From Candidatus Krumholzibacteriota bacterium (GTDB taxonomy: Bacteria > Krumholzibacteriota > Krumholzibacteriia > LZORAL124-64-63): a DNA stretch of 64,000 nt. Location of the stretch: assembly GCA_024275485.1 (NCBI GenBank), contig JAJRZA010000035.1, positions 33,820 to 97,819 on the forward strand. The letters run 5' to 3'. The position numbers and the translations under genes were made by a program. The first letter of the stretch is position 1. Each line of letters begins with the position of its first letter. Positions 43,739-54,341 of this stretch are shown here, in pieces. The notes under the pieces are model-generated. The model saw only the letters and a list, made by a program, of their open reading frames with translations. It was not told where the DNA came from and did not search any database.

Positions 43739-45391
43739 ATGCAACTGGTCGACCAACATACCAAATCGATAATGGAAGGCTGCAAGGAGCGCGCCCGCGA
43801 TGCGGGCCTGACCTTTGACGACGAAAGCCTCGAGTACGTGGTCACCAACCGCGACATGATAGAGCTTTCGCCCAAAGTGATGATCCCCACCATGTACGAC
43901 TTCTGGGTTCACGACGTGGAAGTACTCAAGGGCAAGGGCCAATACGAGCTGTATCCCGGCAACCCCTACGAAACAGTGATCAACACCCGGCCGGCCATCA
44001 GTTTCTACAACGACAACAACCCGGACTGGCTCAACGTGATGATTTTCTATCACGTGCTCGGACACATCGATTTTTTCCAGAACAACCTGTACTTCAGGCA
44101 CACCTGGGACGACGACTTCGCCGGGCAGGCCCTGGCCGACAAACGCACCATCGCCCGTCTGCGCGGGGAGAAGGGGCGCTGGCTCGACTATGTCATCGAG
44201 TTCAGCCGCGGCATCGACAACCTGGTCAACTACTACGGCCTGCTTTCGAACCTGAACCGCAAACCGGACAGCGATCAGAGTCCTCGTCTCGATTATTACT
44301 TTGACGTTTTCCTGCAGGACGAAAAGAAGGTCCGCGTCAACCAGTATGTCAATGAAGTGGAGCGCTACAACAAGTGCCTCAAGGAACACGACCAAAGCGG
44401 TGAAGATGAATTTTTTCAGGTAGTGCAGCAGCAACATCCGGAATTCCCGGCCATGTTTGACAAGAACAAAAGAAAAAAAATCGCCCAGGGCGACGACGTG
44501 ATGCAATTCCTCATGGACCACAGCGATTTCCTGAACCGTGAAGAAAACCTGTGGATGAAGACGGTGATGCATATCGTCCGCAGCACCTCCATGTACTTTC
44601 AGCCGCAGATCCGCACCAAAATCATGAATGAAGGCTGGGCCAGTTACTGGCACGAAACCCTCTTCATGCGCGACGACCGCATCGCCGGCCACGAAGTGGA
44701 TTTCGCCCGCATCAACTCCGCGGTGACCGCCATGCCCCGGGTTGGCCTGAACCCCTACGCCCTTGGCATGCGCATGTTCTACCACATGGAGGAAGCCGCC
44801 AACAAGGGCCGCTACAGCCGCGATTTCCTCAAACTCTTGAACGCCGACCAGCGCCGCAAATTCGACCAGAAACTGGACATCGGCCAGAATTTCATCTTCA
44901 AGGTGCGTGAAAACCTGAACGACTTCCTCTTTGTGAACATGTTCATCGAACAGGACTTCGTTGATCACCACAAACTCTTCGTGGCCGACAAGGTTTTGGA
45001 CGAACAGCGCATGGTCTGGCGCTGGTTCGTCAAAAGCCGCAAATGCGAAGACTACAAGGCCATGGTCAAGGATCAACTCTACCACCCTCCGCATATTACC
45101 GTGGACCTGGACAAGACCGGCAGCGATACCCTTTACCTGGTCCACCACTTCGAAGGCAAGCCCCTGCTCAAGGAATTCATTCACAACACCATGATGGGCA
45201 TTGAATACCTGTGGGGCGGCAAAACAACCCTGGAAACGACGGAAGTCGAATCAATCAAGAAGCCGGACCGGCAGCCCACCCTGCCCGGCATGCCTCCACC
45301 CGCGGGTGAACCAGAGGCGGAACCGGAGATCGTATGGCAACGCGTGCGCCACACCATGAAAGACAGAAAGCTGAGCAAGGGACTGATCTGA
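43739..45391 (+). CDS. SpoVR-family protein
   Basis: 550 residues. It matches SpoVR/YcgB throughout: YELYPGNPYETVINTRPAISF-like entry, NVMIFYHVLGHIDFFQNN, IMNEGWASYWHETLFMR, MARINSA-type segment and NPYALGMRMF. The last ~80 residues vary and are Pro-rich. ATG at 43739 has AGGGGA upstream, seven bases after the previous stop. SpoVR is needed for spore cortex in Bacillus, but is widespread in non-sporulating bacteria beside PrkA and DUF444; recent work links the trio to cell-wall or stress control. Confidence 0.92.
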   Translation: MQLVDQHTKSIMEGCKERARDAGLTFDDESLEYVVTNRDMIELSPKVMIPTMYDFWVHDVEVLKGKGQYELYPGNPYETVINTRPAISFYNDNNPDWLNVMIFYHVLGHIDFFQNNLYFRHTWDDDFAGQALADKRTIARLRGEKGRWLDYVIEFSRGIDNLVNYYGLLSNLNRKPDSDQSPRLDYYFDVFLQDEKKVRVNQYVNEVERYNKCLKEHDQSGEDEFFQVVQQQHPEFPAMFDKNKRKKIAQGDDVMQFLMDHSDFLNREENLWMKTVMHIVRSTSMYFQPQIRTKIMNEGWASYWHETLFMRDDRIAGHEVDFARINSAVTAMPRVGLNPYALGMRMFYHMEEAANKGRYSRDFLKLLNADQRRKFDQKLDIGQNFIFKVRENLNDFLFVNMFIEQDFVDHHKLFVADKVLDEQRMVWRWFVKSRKCEDYKAMVKDQLYHPPHITVDLDKTGSDTLYLVHHFEGKPLLKEFIHNTMMGIEYLWGGKTTLETTEVESIKKPDRQPTLPGMPPPAGEPEAEPEIVWQRVRHTMKDRKLSKGLI

Positions 45392-45393
45392 GC

Positions 45394-47676
45394 ATGGAGT
45401 ACATCAACAAAGCCATGGACCACCTGCAGGAGAGCCAACGCGGCAGCCAAAACGCCCGTACGCTCACCTTCGAAGAATTTCTGGTCCAACTGCGAAAGCA
45501 TCCCGGCCGCAACATCCGCAACGTGCACCAGGTCTTTCACGACATGGTGCGCAGCTATGTGGGCAAAGGTTTTGACGAATACCCTGAAGATCCGGAATCG
45601 ATCAACTTCATCGGCTACGATTTCAATCCCCTGTTTGTGGAAAATACGGACAATCCGTTCTTTGCCGACCGCATCTTCGCCAACCGTCTGATGAATATGG
45701 TTGAAGGCCTTCGGGGGGGCGCCCAGCAAAACAAGATCTACATCTTCGACGGACCGCCCGGTTGCGGAAAAAGTATTTTTCTGAACAACCTGCTGCAGCG
45801 CTTTGAAGAATACGCCAACAGCGACGAGGGTTGCCGCTACGAAACCGTGTGGCGTTTGGACCGCGACGTCTTGGGCTACCATCCGGACGAACAGCAATCT
45901 CCCGTGTTGGAGAAGCTGGCCCTGCTCATCGAAAACGGTGGCACGATCCCGGACCAGGTTGAGAGTCATCGTCCCCGCCTGCGCAAGGGTTTCGTGGAGG
46001 TGCCCTGCCCGAGTCACGACAATCCGTTGTTGATGATTCCCAAAGAGCAGCGGTCGTCCTTCCTGGACAACCTCTTTGAGAGCGACGAGTTCAAGTGGAA
46101 CCTCAGCTACGGCAAGGAATACGATTGGGTGTTCAAGGATTCGTCCTGCACCATCTGCACCTCGCTGTACCAGGCATTGCTGAACAAGTTGGGCGACCCG
46201 GCGGATGTATTCCGCATGATCCATGCCCGACCATTCCGCTTCAACCGGCGTCTGGGCGAAGGAATAACGGTTTTCAACCCCGGCGACCGTTCCAACCGCC
46301 AATTGGTCCAGAGCAATCCGCAGTTGCAGAAACGCATCGGCGCCCTGCTGCAGGACAGCAACCAGGTGCGCTATCTCTTCTCCCGATTTGCCCGCACCAA
46401 CAACGGCATCTACGCATTGATGGACATCAAGGGCCACAACAAGGAACGCCTGATGGACCTGCACAATATCATCAGCGACGGGGTGCACAAGGTAGACGAG
46501 ATCGAGGAAAACGTGAACTCCCTGTTCCTGGGCGTCATGAATCCCGAAGACAACAAGAACATTCGCGGATTCCAGTCGCTCTCCGACCGCATCGAATTCA
46601 TCAACATCGCCTATGTTCTGGATTCCTCCACCGAGGTGGAAATTTACCGCAAGATCTACGGCCACCACATCGGCGAGAGTTTCCTGCCCCGAGTTCTGGA
46701 GAACTTTGCTCGGGTAATCATCAGCAGCCGTCTGCATGAAAAATCCAAGGCCATGACCGATTGGATCGAAGATGCCGACAAATACAAACTCTACTGCGAC
46801 CAGAATCTGCACCTTTTGAAGATGGCCATCTACACCGGTGTGATTCCCGCCTGGCTGGACGAAGAAGACCGCAAGGCCTTCACCGCCAAGCGCCGCCGCA
46901 AGATCATTGCCGAAGCGGAAAACGAAGGCGACCAGGGCTTCAGTGGCCGCGACGCCATCGATATTTTCGGCGACCTGCTGGGCACCAACAATCGCGACGG
47001 CAACCTGATCACCATGGACACCCTGTGCACCTTCTTCACCCGGGCGCGCCCCGAATTATCCAAGAAGCTGCCCAGGGGTTTCCTGGTAAGCCTGCGCCGC
47101 ATGTACAACTTCCAGATCCTGCAGGAAGTGAAGGAGTCGCTGTACTACTACAACGAAGACCAGATCAGCCGCGACATCCAGAACTACTTGTTCGCATTGA
47201 ACTACGAGCAGGGTTCCTCGGCAACCTGCTCCTACACCGGCGACAAACTCGAGATCGGCGAGAACTTCTACGTCGGCATTGAAGATTACCTGCTGGGCAC
47301 CGATGTGCGCGAAGGCCGCCGCAAGGAATTCCGTGAAGAAACCCAACGCGAATACACCTCACGCACCCTGACCCAGGAAATCATGGTCGAAGAAAAGGAA
47401 ATCACCGCCACCGCCCTGTTCGAGGCCCTGCACAACCGCTTCGTCTTCAGCCTAAAGGAGAAAGTTTTGGAACCCTTCCTGCAAAACGCCAACTTCCGTC
47501 GTGCCCTGAAGGATTTCGGTACCGACGATTTCAAGACCTACGACCAGAAAATCAGGGAGGATGTTTCCTACCTCATTGCCAATTTGTGCGACAGGTACGG
47601 ATACAATGAGCAGGGGGCGCGTGAAGTCTGCATGTATGTTGTGGATAATAATTTGGCTGAGGAGTTTGTGGAGTAG
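45394..47676 (+). CDS. PrkA-like AAA protein (second, divergent copy)
   Basis: 760 residues. P-loop DGPPGCGKSIFLNNLL near residue 125 and the PrkA sequence order (VQVCPSHDNPLLMIPKEQR-type segment, ALMDIKGHNKERLMDLHNIISDG, LFLGVMNPEDN). It is only distantly like the first PrkA and longer by about 75 residues. ATG at 45394 lies two bases after the SpoVR stop. Two PrkA-type proteins flanking DUF444 and SpoVR in one operon suggests a hetero-complex or that each has its own client. Confidence 0.85.
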   Translation: MEYINKAMDHLQESQRGSQNARTLTFEEFLVQLRKHPGRNIRNVHQVFHDMVRSYVGKGFDEYPEDPESINFIGYDFNPLFVENTDNPFFADRIFANRLMNMVEGLRGGAQQNKIYIFDGPPGCGKSIFLNNLLQRFEEYANSDEGCRYETVWRLDRDVLGYHPDEQQSPVLEKLALLIENGGTIPDQVESHRPRLRKGFVEVPCPSHDNPLLMIPKEQRSSFLDNLFESDEFKWNLSYGKEYDWVFKDSSCTICTSLYQALLNKLGDPADVFRMIHARPFRFNRRLGEGITVFNPGDRSNRQLVQSNPQLQKRIGALLQDSNQVRYLFSRFARTNNGIYALMDIKGHNKERLMDLHNIISDGVHKVDEIEENVNSLFLGVMNPEDNKNIRGFQSLSDRIEFINIAYVLDSSTEVEIYRKIYGHHIGESFLPRVLENFARVIISSRLHEKSKAMTDWIEDADKYKLYCDQNLHLLKMAIYTGVIPAWLDEEDRKAFTAKRRRKIIAEAENEGDQGFSGRDAIDIFGDLLGTNNRDGNLITMDTLCTFFTRARPELSKKLPRGFLVSLRRMYNFQILQEVKESLYYYNEDQISRDIQNYLFALNYEQGSSATCSYTGDKLEIGENFYVGIEDYLLGTDVREGRRKEFREETQREYTSRTLTQEIMVEEKEITATALFEALHNRFVFSLKEKVLEPFLQNANFRRALKDFGTDDFKTYDQKIREDVSYLIANLCDRYGYNEQGAREVCMYVVDNNLAEEFVE

Positions 47677-47701
47677 TTGGTTGGCTGCCCTCAATAAAAA
47701 A

Positions 47702-47736
47702 CAACCGGGCTCAATCCCCCCAAGGCCCGGCTGTTG
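47702..47736. terminator. Terminator between prkA-like and galE
   Basis: CAAC-CGGGC pairs with GCCCG-(GC)-TGTTG, and six A lie before it, so on the minus strand a T-run follows the stem. It is 25 bases after the second PrkA stop and downstream of galE. Confidence 0.6.
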
Positions 47737-48110
47737 AATTGAATGGAGAAAACCGAGCCAGAATGCAAACTCGCCCTCGTTGCATGACCCACCTGCGGTT
47801 CTCTCCAATTTTTTGCAAGTCGGCAACGTCAACCAAAGCGAAATACAGGGCGCAAAACAGTTTGAAATTGAGTTGTGCGTGTTCCCCGACGTTGCCAACT
47901 TTTTCGGCTGGCGAATATGTCAGTATCCCCCCGGGCCCAAGTTTCTTCAAACACCTCCCTTATAGCTGTTAATAACAGGAACAGGGTTTTGGACTCACTT
48001 GAAGGGGAATTTTTTCTGTTTTTTGGGATTATATGCAAATTTCGGCCTGAATCGGCCTTTTTGAGAATTAATATTTAAAGTAAATTCTTGGAACCCCCTC
48101 CCGGAGGGGC
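47737..48110. other. Intergenic region after galE
   Basis: About 370 bases between converging genes. Only low-quality frames are present; no further structure was recognised. Confidence 0.5.
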
Positions 48111-49133
48111 CTATTCCTCCCCATAGCCCTTCGGATTACCTTCCTGCCATCGCCAGGCATCGGCACACATTTGTTCCAGATTTCGGTCCGCCTGCCAGCC
48201 CAGTATATCAGCGGCCATCTTCGGCTCCGCATAACAAGTGGCAATATCCCCAGGCCGCCGGTCAACAACCAGGTAGGGTACTTCCCGGCTGGAAGCCTTC
48301 TCCGCTGCTCGCACCATTTCCAGCACCGAATATCCCCGCCCCGTACCCAGGTTGATGGGCGTGCACCCCGGCAGTTCGTTCAATTTGTCGATGGCCGCCA
48401 GATGCCCCAGGGCCAGATCCACCACATGGATATAATCCCGCACACCGGTGCCGTCGCAAGTGTCGTAGTCATCGCCAAAAACACTCAGTTGTTTCCGCAA
48501 GCCCACCGCCACCTGCATGACATAAGGCATCAAGTTGTTGGGAATGCCCTGGGGGTCCTCCCCGATGCGACCGCTCTCATGGGCCCCAATGGGATTGAAA
48601 TAGCGCAACAGCACACAGCGCCAACGTTCATCCGCAGCACACAGATCGCGCATGATTTCTTCGATGTAGAGTTTGGTCTTGCCGTAGGGATTGGTGGCAG
48701 ACAGGGGAAAATCCTCCGTGATGGGCACGGTGGCCGGATCACCGTACACAGTGGCCGACGAGCTGAAGACGATGTTGAAGCAGTTGTTCTCCTGCATCAC
48801 CTTCAGCAATTCGATGGTGCCGAAAAGGTTGTTCTCATAGTACCTCAAAGGAATTTCGCAGCTCTCACCCACGGCCTTCAGGCCGGCAAAGTGCACCACT
48901 GCGTCAAATTGGGTGCCGGCAAAAACTTTCTGGAGAGCAGGACGGTTGCAGATATCCACCTTGTGAAAAGAGAGTTGCAAGCCGGTCAGATCCTGCACTC
49001 GGCGCAGGCTCTCTTCGCTGCTGTTGTCCAGGTTGTCCACCACCACAACCTGGTAACCGGCGTTCAGCAATTCGAGACAGGTGTGGCTGCCGATGTATCC
49101 GGCACCGCCGGTCACAAGAATGGTTTTGGCCAT
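48111..49133 (-). CDS. galE: UDP-glucose 4-epimerase
   Basis: 340 residues, the usual length. NAD-binding [15 protein letters not shown] and the catalytic YGKTK are all in place, with [15 protein letters not shown] and the [12 protein letters not shown] segment typical of GalE. It interconverts UDP-glucose and UDP-galactose for surface polysaccharides. Stands alone, transcribed leftward. ATG at 49133. Confidence 0.95.
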   Translation of the reverse strand: MAKTILVTGGAGYIGSHTCLELLNAGYQVVVVDNLDNSSEESLRRVQDLTGLQLSFHKVDICNRPALQKVFAGTQFDAVVHFAGLKAVGESCEIPLRYYENNLFGTIELLKVMQENNCFNIVFSSSATVYGDPATVPITEDFPLSATNPYGKTKLYIEEIMRDLCAADERWRCVLLRYFNPIGAHESGRIGEDPQGIPNNLMPYVMQVAVGLRKQLSVFGDDYDTCDGTGVRDYIHVVDLALGHLAAIDKLNELPGCTPINLGTGRGYSVLEMVRAAEKASSREVPYLVVDRRPGDIATCYAEPKMAADILGWQADRNLEQMCADAWRWQEGNPKGYGEE

Positions 49134-49169
49134 GAGAGGTCTCCTGGTTGGTCCTGTTGTTGTTCATCC

Positions 49170-49301
49170 GGCCTAGCAGGCTGTTGAGGGTATATCCTGC
49201 CGCCAATGGAATACATCTTGACGATTCAACGGTTGAATGTCCACCCGAATGTCTCATGCCGGGCATATGGAGGAGGGGAGTTTTTCAACAGCCCGCTGGC
49301 C
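49170..49301. repeat. Imperfect inverted repeat, possible MITE remnant
   Basis: GGCCTAGCAGGCTGTTGA at 49170-49187 and TCAACAGCCCGCTGGCC at 49285-49301 pair except for one extra base and one mismatch. The sequence resembles short non-autonomous element ends of the GCAGGCTGTTGA type. No transposase is present. Confidence 0.45.
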
Positions 49302-49334
49302 CTTTCACCCTTTCGCAAACCACCCACAAAAAAA

Positions 49335-49355
49335 GGCCCCCGAATAACGGAGGCC
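49335..49355. terminator. Weak hairpin near galE
   Basis: GGCC/GGCC with an internal CCCG/CGG pairing, flanked by A-runs on both sides; the minus strand ends in TTTTTTT. Confidence 0.45.
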
Positions 49356-49811
49356 AAAAAACGCATATTGGTTTTTACCAATCAAATCCGGTATCCTCGA
49401 AATTGTGCACGGCGACTCCTGATTCAGTGTCAAGTGATGTCAGGACATGTCGCGGGAACATTTGCAACAACACAGCAGCCATGCACAATTTCCGGAACAC
49501 CGATTTGTCAATCTTTGACGTTTGATAATCCCCCACGTCCAATTTTATTGGAAATACCTTCAGAGCGAAGATCTAAAGATCTATCAAGCCCCCACCGGGC
49601 AATTTCCAACACAGCATAGATTCTAACCGAAAAACACCCTCTACGCCAACCCCCTTTTTCATTTATCACGAAAATTTTAACTTTATCCCACTTTTGTGGC
49701 ATTTTGATATATATGTGATTGACAACCGCCATCAATATAGGCTAGTATCGCCCTTCAGTTAGGCCAACAACCCAATTATAACACAAAACTTTCTCATTGG
49801 AGGAAAAAAAA

Positions 49812-50399
49812 ATGAAATTCATTAACGTTCTGATCATTGCCCTGATGCTGTTGGTGGGCACCGCCATGGCGGATGAAAAAATTGCCGACACTCAAAATGC
49901 CTTGCCAAACCTCAACACCCTGAGCGTGCTCAGTGGAACCCTGGACGAGAATTCCCCTACCTACGATCGTATTTTCGGTGGCTCCGTGAGCCTCGAATGT
50001 GCTTCCCAGGTCATCGATTCCAGCCAGAATGGCATGTACTTCGCCTTGTTCTGCATTGAAGCCAGCACCAGCGATCCCATTGAAATAATCGTGGATCCCA
50101 CCGGCACCAATATCAGCGACACCGTTATGACCCTCTACTGCGATCCTTTCGATCCCGGCGATGCTTCCTTCAACGTCGTCAGCTACGACGATGACGGCGG
50201 CGATGGCCTGCTGAGTGCTTTCACTATTGCCGATGGCATCACCCTGACCCCCGGCGACAGCTACTTCCTGGTTCTGTCCACCTTTGGCACCGGCGCCATG
50301 GGCGACTTCGTCATCAACACCAGCGACAATGTCACTGAATGTGGTACCGTGGCCACCGAAGCCGGCAGCTGGGACAGCCTGAAAGCAAGCTACCGGTAG
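49812..50399 (+). CDS. Small secreted PPC-like domain protein
   Basis: 195 residues. Signal peptide MKFINVLIIALMLLVGTAMA, then a beta-rich domain with bacterial pre-peptidase features (SYDDDGGDGLLSAFTIADGI, LTPGDSYFLVLSTFG). Two Cys pairs may form disulfides. ATG at 49812 has GGAGG upstream. A perfect terminator follows the stop. Binding role only; no catalytic residue. Confidence 0.75.
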   Translation: MKFINVLIIALMLLVGTAMADEKIADTQNALPNLNTLSVLSGTLDENSPTYDRIFGGSVSLECASQVIDSSQNGMYFALFCIEASTSDPIEIIVDPTGTNISDTVMTLYCDPFDPGDASFNVVSYDDDGGDGLLSAFTIADGITLTPGDSYFLVLSTFGTGAMGDFVINTSDNVTECGTVATEAGSWDSLKASYR

Positions 50400-50435
50400 T
50401 CTGCAAACTATCGGCTTGCTCGCCCAGCCGACAGG

Positions 50436-50465
50436 AAAAGGCCCTCGCATTTGCCGGGGCCTTTT
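50436..50465 (+). terminator. Intrinsic terminator
   Basis: AAAAGGCCC and GGGCCTTTT flank a 12-base loop, continuing into a T6 run, 37 bases after the stop of the small secreted protein. Confidence 0.85.
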
Positions 50466-50507
50466 TTGTTGATATCAATTCAATCGGTCCTCAATACCCA
50501 TCCTGAA

Positions 50508-52760
50508 TCAGGATCGCCCCACCTCATAAGCCGACAAAGCCGCCATGTTGACGATTTTATCCACCGTTGAGTTGGTCGAAACCATGTTGATGGGCTGCTT
50601 CAAGCCGTACAGCAGGGGACCAATGATTTCTTGCTTCCCCAAATGGCCAACCAGTTTGTAAGCGATGTTGCCACTCTGCAGGTCAGGAAAAATCAGCACA
50701 TTGGCCTCTCCCCGGACCATGCAATCGGGAACGGCCTGTTCGCAACTGCCGGCAAGTACAGCAACATCGGCCTGCATCTCCCCGTCTACCAGCAAATCAG
50801 GATGCCGTTCGTTCAAAATACGTACGGCATCGCGCACCTTGCGACTTTCGGGACGATCGTTGTCCCCGAAATTGGAGAATGAAAGCATGGCCACCACCGG
50901 ATCCATGTTGAAGTGCCGAGCCACAGTGGTAGCCATCAAGGTGATTTCCACCAGTTGTTCAGAATCGGGCTCAAAATTTACCGTGGTATCGGCAAAGATG
51001 TAGGGTTTGCCCTCCACCAACAGCAAATGCATGCCCACGACCCGGGTGACGCCCTGACGCATCTCCGCAAGAGTCAGCACCGGTCGCAGAGTGTCCACAT
51101 AACTGCGACTCGCTCCGCAGACCATACCTTCGGCCTCCACGGTGCGCAGCATCATCACCCCATGATGGGTGGGCCGTTGAACCATACGCCGGGCCTTGAC
51201 CATGTTGTATCCCTTGCGGGCACGCTCATTGAACAGAACCGTGGCCATGTCTTCAATGTTGGGACAATGGGTTGGATCCTTGAGGGTCATGGCCGACAGG
51301 TCGATGTTCAGGGACTTTGCCTTGGCCCGAATTACCTCTGGAGTACCCAGCAGGATCGGATGACAATAACCTTCATCGACGCAGATGCGACAGGCTTCCA
51401 ACACCCGGGCATCATCACCCTCGGCAAAGACGATTTTACGCAATCTACTTTTTGCCTGGCTGCGGATGGTGCGCATGACTTCGCGGCTGCGATTGGTCAA
51501 GCTTTCGAGCTGTATCCGATAGGCATCCCAGTCGCTGATGGGCTCACGGGCCACCCCCGTATCGCAGGCCGACTTGGCCACCGCGTGAGAAACAATGGCC
51601 AACACCCGGGCATCGAAGGGTTTGGGAATGATGTATTCCCGTCCAAATTCAAATTGCTCGTTTCCATAAGCGGCAGCCACTTCGACAGGCACCGACTGGC
51701 GGGCCAATTCGGCCAGGGCATAGGCGGCCGCCAATTTCATTTCCTCATTGATGGCTCTGGCGCGCACATCAAGGGCTCCCCGAAAGAGGAAGGGGAAACA
51801 CAGCACATTGTTCACTTGATTGGGGTAATCGCTGCGGCCGGTGGCCATGATCACGTCGGGACGGGCTTCCACCGCATCCGGATAAGTGATCTCCGGATCG
51901 GGATTGGCCATGGCAAAGACGATGGGTTTGTCGGCCATGGAACGCACCATATCCTTGCTCACCAGACCAGCCACCGAATAGCCCAAAAACACGTCTGCAC
52001 CTTCCATGGCATCGGCCAGGGTGCGGCACTCGGTTTCGTTGGCAAAGTACTCCTTGTACTCGTTCATGCCTTCGGTGCGGCCCTTGTAACAAACACCCTT
52101 GCTGTCGGCCAGCAGGAAGTTCTTCCGGGGCACGCCCAGGGTTTCCACCAACTTGGCGCAGGCGATGGCCGCGGCACCGGCTCCACTGACCACCACCTTC
52201 AGGTCTTCAATTTTCTTGCCCTGAATTTTGGCCGCGTTGATCAGTGCGGCGGCCGAAATGATGGCCGTGCCGTGCTGATCATCATGGAAGACGGGAATGT
52301 TCATGGTCTCACGCAGGGTTTTCTCGATCACAAAGCACTCGGGAGCCTTGATGTCTTCCAGGTTGATGCCCCCGACGGTGGGTTCCAACATCTGGCAGAA
52401 TTTGATGATCTCATCCGGGTCTTCCGAGTTAATTTCAATATCGAACACATCCACGTGTCCGAATTTCTTGAACAAAACACCCTTGCCCTCCATGACCGGC
52501 TTGCCCGCCAGGGCACCGATGTTGCCCAGCCCCAGCACGGCGGTGCCATTGCTGACCACCGCTACCAGGTTTCCACGGTTGGTGTAGAGATAGGCGTCAT
52601 TGGGATTTTTTTCGATGGCTAGGCAGGGAACGGCCACACCCGGAGAATATGCCAGGGAAAGATCACGGGCGGTCAAACAGGGTTTCGTGGGAACGACTTC
52701 GACCTTGCCGGGCCGGCCTTTCCGATGATAATCGAGGGCATCCTGATCGCGCTGAGACAT
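50508..52760 (-). CDS. maeB: NADP-dependent malic enzyme with phosphotransacetylase-like domain
   Basis: 750 residues, the length of MaeB. Malic-enzyme part: [14 protein letters not shown], the [22 protein letters not shown] segment, [12 protein letters not shown] and [12 protein letters not shown]. From about residue 430 a phosphotransacetylase-like regulatory domain ([19 protein letters not shown] ... [27 protein letters not shown]). It decarboxylates malate to pyruvate with NADP; the PTA domain usually senses acetyl-CoA and is not catalytic. ATG at 52760; the longer frame covers the shared upstream region with mscS. Confidence 0.95.
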   Translation of the reverse strand: MSQRDQDALDYHRKGRPGKVEVVPTKPCLTARDLSLAYSPGVAVPCLAIEKNPNDAYLYTNRGNLVAVVSNGTAVLGLGNIGALAGKPVMEGKGVLFKKFGHVDVFDIEINSEDPDEIIKFCQMLEPTVGGINLEDIKAPECFVIEKTLRETMNIPVFHDDQHGTAIISAAALINAAKIQGKKIEDLKVVVSGAGAAAIACAKLVETLGVPRKNFLLADSKGVCYKGRTEGMNEYKEYFANETECRTLADAMEGADVFLGYSVAGLVSKDMVRSMADKPIVFAMANPDPEITYPDAVEARPDVIMATGRSDYPNQVNNVLCFPFLFRGALDVRARAINEEMKLAAAYALAELARQSVPVEVAAAYGNEQFEFGREYIIPKPFDARVLAIVSHAVAKSACDTGVAREPISDWDAYRIQLESLTNRSREVMRTIRSQAKSRLRKIVFAEGDDARVLEACRICVDEGYCHPILLGTPEVIRAKAKSLNIDLSAMTLKDPTHCPNIEDMATVLFNERARKGYNMVKARRMVQRPTHHGVMMLRTVEAEGMVCGASRSYVDTLRPVLTLAEMRQGVTRVVGMHLLLVEGKPYIFADTTVNFEPDSEQLVEITLMATTVARHFNMDPVVAMLSFSNFGDNDRPESRKVRDAVRILNERHPDLLVDGEMQADVAVLAGSCEQAVPDCMVRGEANVLIFPDLQSGNIAYKLVGHLGKQEIIGPLLYGLKQPINMVSTNSTVDKIVNMAALSAYEVGRS

Positions 52761-53022
52761 GACTCGTTGCCTTCCTGGTCGAACTGCAACAGCCCGACCT
52801 TGAAATGTAACGGATAACGCCAATGGTTCTCCGAAACACTTCTGGGTTTGAATGGAACCGCGCCCGCTCAAGATAACGCCTTGCGCAAATGGCCCCATCC
52901 GGAATATTCTCCATCCAAGTTTGAACACGGAAGGTTGGTTGTCCAGCATTGGTTTGTTTCGCGAATCGATTCGCCAATCGATTGGCAAATTGAGGCAGCA
53001 TTTTTCAGAAACAGGAAGTGAA

Positions 53023-54108
53023 ATGGAAGGATTTACACAAAACCTTTCCCAATACCTCGGTGATGTGGGCTCCATAATTCGGGGAACCGTTTTGGTCCTG
53101 GCGATCATCCTGCTGCTGAGTCTGATGAATCGCCTTCTGGAAAAGTTTTCAGCTGGCGCCAAGGGCAACAAGTTCCGCAATCAGCTGATCATGTTCGGGG
53201 CTTCTTTCGTGGGCCTGCTGCTGATTGTTCTGGGCCTGCCCATCGAACCGAGTACCCGCGGTCAGCTTTTGAGCCTGATCGGAATAATTGTTTCGGCCGC
53301 CATCGCCCTGAGTTCGAGCACCTTCATCGGCAACGCCATGGCCGGCATCATGCTTAAAACAGTGCGCAATTTCCGCACCGGCGACTTTGTGAAAACCGAT
53401 GATGTTTTTGGACGCATCACCGAACGCGGGCTCTTCCACACCGAGATCCAGACTCCCGACCGGGATTTGACAACTCTCCCCAATTTGTACCTGGCCACCA
53501 AACCGGTGACGGTGATTCGCCAGAGCGGAACCATCATCGGAGCCACGGTTTCGCTGGGTTACGATGTTCATCATTCCCAGGTTGAAGGTATATTGTTGGA
53601 TGCGGCCTCTGCCATCGGATTGCAGGATCCGTTTGTGCAGGTTCTGGACCTGGGAGATTACAGCATCGTCTATCGGGTTGCCGGCTTGTTGACCGATACC
53701 AAGCAGTTGATCGCCTATCGATCCCGGCTGCGGGCCGGGATGCTTGATGCCCTGCACAATGGCGGGGTGGAAATCGTTTCTCCTCGATTCAACAATGCGC
53801 GAATGCTGAATGTCGATCAGAGATTCATTCCCACGGCAGGCGAGCGACAGTCTGCTCCCGCCGCAGACGCCCCTCCGGTGGATGTGGCCTTCGACAAGGC
53901 CGAAGAAGCTGAAGATCTTGAAAGCAGGCGGCGAAACTTGGCCAAGATGGTGGAATCCCTGAAGGAACTGCAGAAAGAGGCCAAATCCACCCCTGAGGAT
54001 AAGAAACCTGCTTTGGAGAATCGAATCGGACGTTTGGAGCATGAAATTAAGGTTTTAAAAGCCGCCATCGACGAGGCTGAAGCGCAGGAAACCAAGGACG
54101 AAGACTGA
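53023..54108 (+). CDS. MscS-family mechanosensitive channel
   Basis: 361 residues. Three membrane segments, then the MscS pore/beta domain ([52 protein letters not shown]) and a coiled-coil, Glu/Lys-rich tail. The tail ([20 protein letters not shown] onward) is longer than in E. coli MscS. ATG at 53023 has AGGAAG upstream. The channel opens under membrane tension to release osmolytes. Confidence 0.88.
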   Translation: MEGFTQNLSQYLGDVGSIIRGTVLVLAIILLLSLMNRLLEKFSAGAKGNKFRNQLIMFGASFVGLLLIVLGLPIEPSTRGQLLSLIGIIVSAAIALSSSTFIGNAMAGIMLKTVRNFRTGDFVKTDDVFGRITERGLFHTEIQTPDRDLTTLPNLYLATKPVTVIRQSGTIIGATVSLGYDVHHSQVEGILLDAASAIGLQDPFVQVLDLGDYSIVYRVAGLLTDTKQLIAYRSRLRAGMLDALHNGGVEIVSPRFNNARMLNVDQRFIPTAGERQSAPAADAPPVDVAFDKAEEAEDLESRRRNLAKMVESLKELQKEAKSTPEDKKPALENRIGRLEHEIKVLKAAIDEAEAQETKDED

Positions 54109-54165
54109 AGTGGTGGTATTTCTTTGGGTCTCGGGCATTTTGGGTAGCTCAACTGGCGAATTTTA

Positions 54166-54174
54166 TGGTATAAT
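54166..54174 (+). promoter_or_regulatory. Extended -10 upstream of the propeller gene
   Basis: TGGTATAAT. The 14-mer TTTTATGGTATAAT is shared with the promoter at 36844-36851. No good -35 is seen. A hairpin lies between it and the gene. Confidence 0.4.
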
Positions 54175-54215
54175 TACATTCCAAACAGGTGAATGAAGTG
54201 TGAAGGGTGGCACAA

Positions 54216-54258
54216 CCCGGTTGCCCATGGGCAGGCCGGGGTGGGCTGTTTTTTTTCA
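54216..54258 (+). terminator. Terminator/attenuator before the propeller gene
   Basis: CCCGG...GCCC-AT-GGGC...CCGGG stem, followed by GTGGGCTG and eight T. It ends mscS transcripts, or, if the -10 at 54166 is real, sits in the leader of the next gene as an attenuator. Confidence 0.55.
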
Positions 54259-54341
54259 CTGTGGCCATTCACTTCAGGTGGATTTCCCACCCACATTTCG
54301 TCTGTGCTCCAATCGTCCAACCTGATAAGGAGATCCCGAAG

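Larger units (their letters stand above)
49134..49811. other. Long intergenic region upstream of galE and the small secreted protein
   Basis: About 680 bases with no convincing gene. It holds an imperfect inverted repeat (49170-49301), a hairpin (49335-49355) and an A/T-rich section from about 49680 that probably carries the promoter of the next gene. Confidence 0.55.

Noticed and set aside
43697..45184. 495-codon minus-strand frame
   Set aside because: Mirror of spoVR; Val/His-rich shadow.
45181..46812. 543-codon minus-strand frame
   Set aside because: Mirror of the end of spoVR and of the second prkA-like gene.
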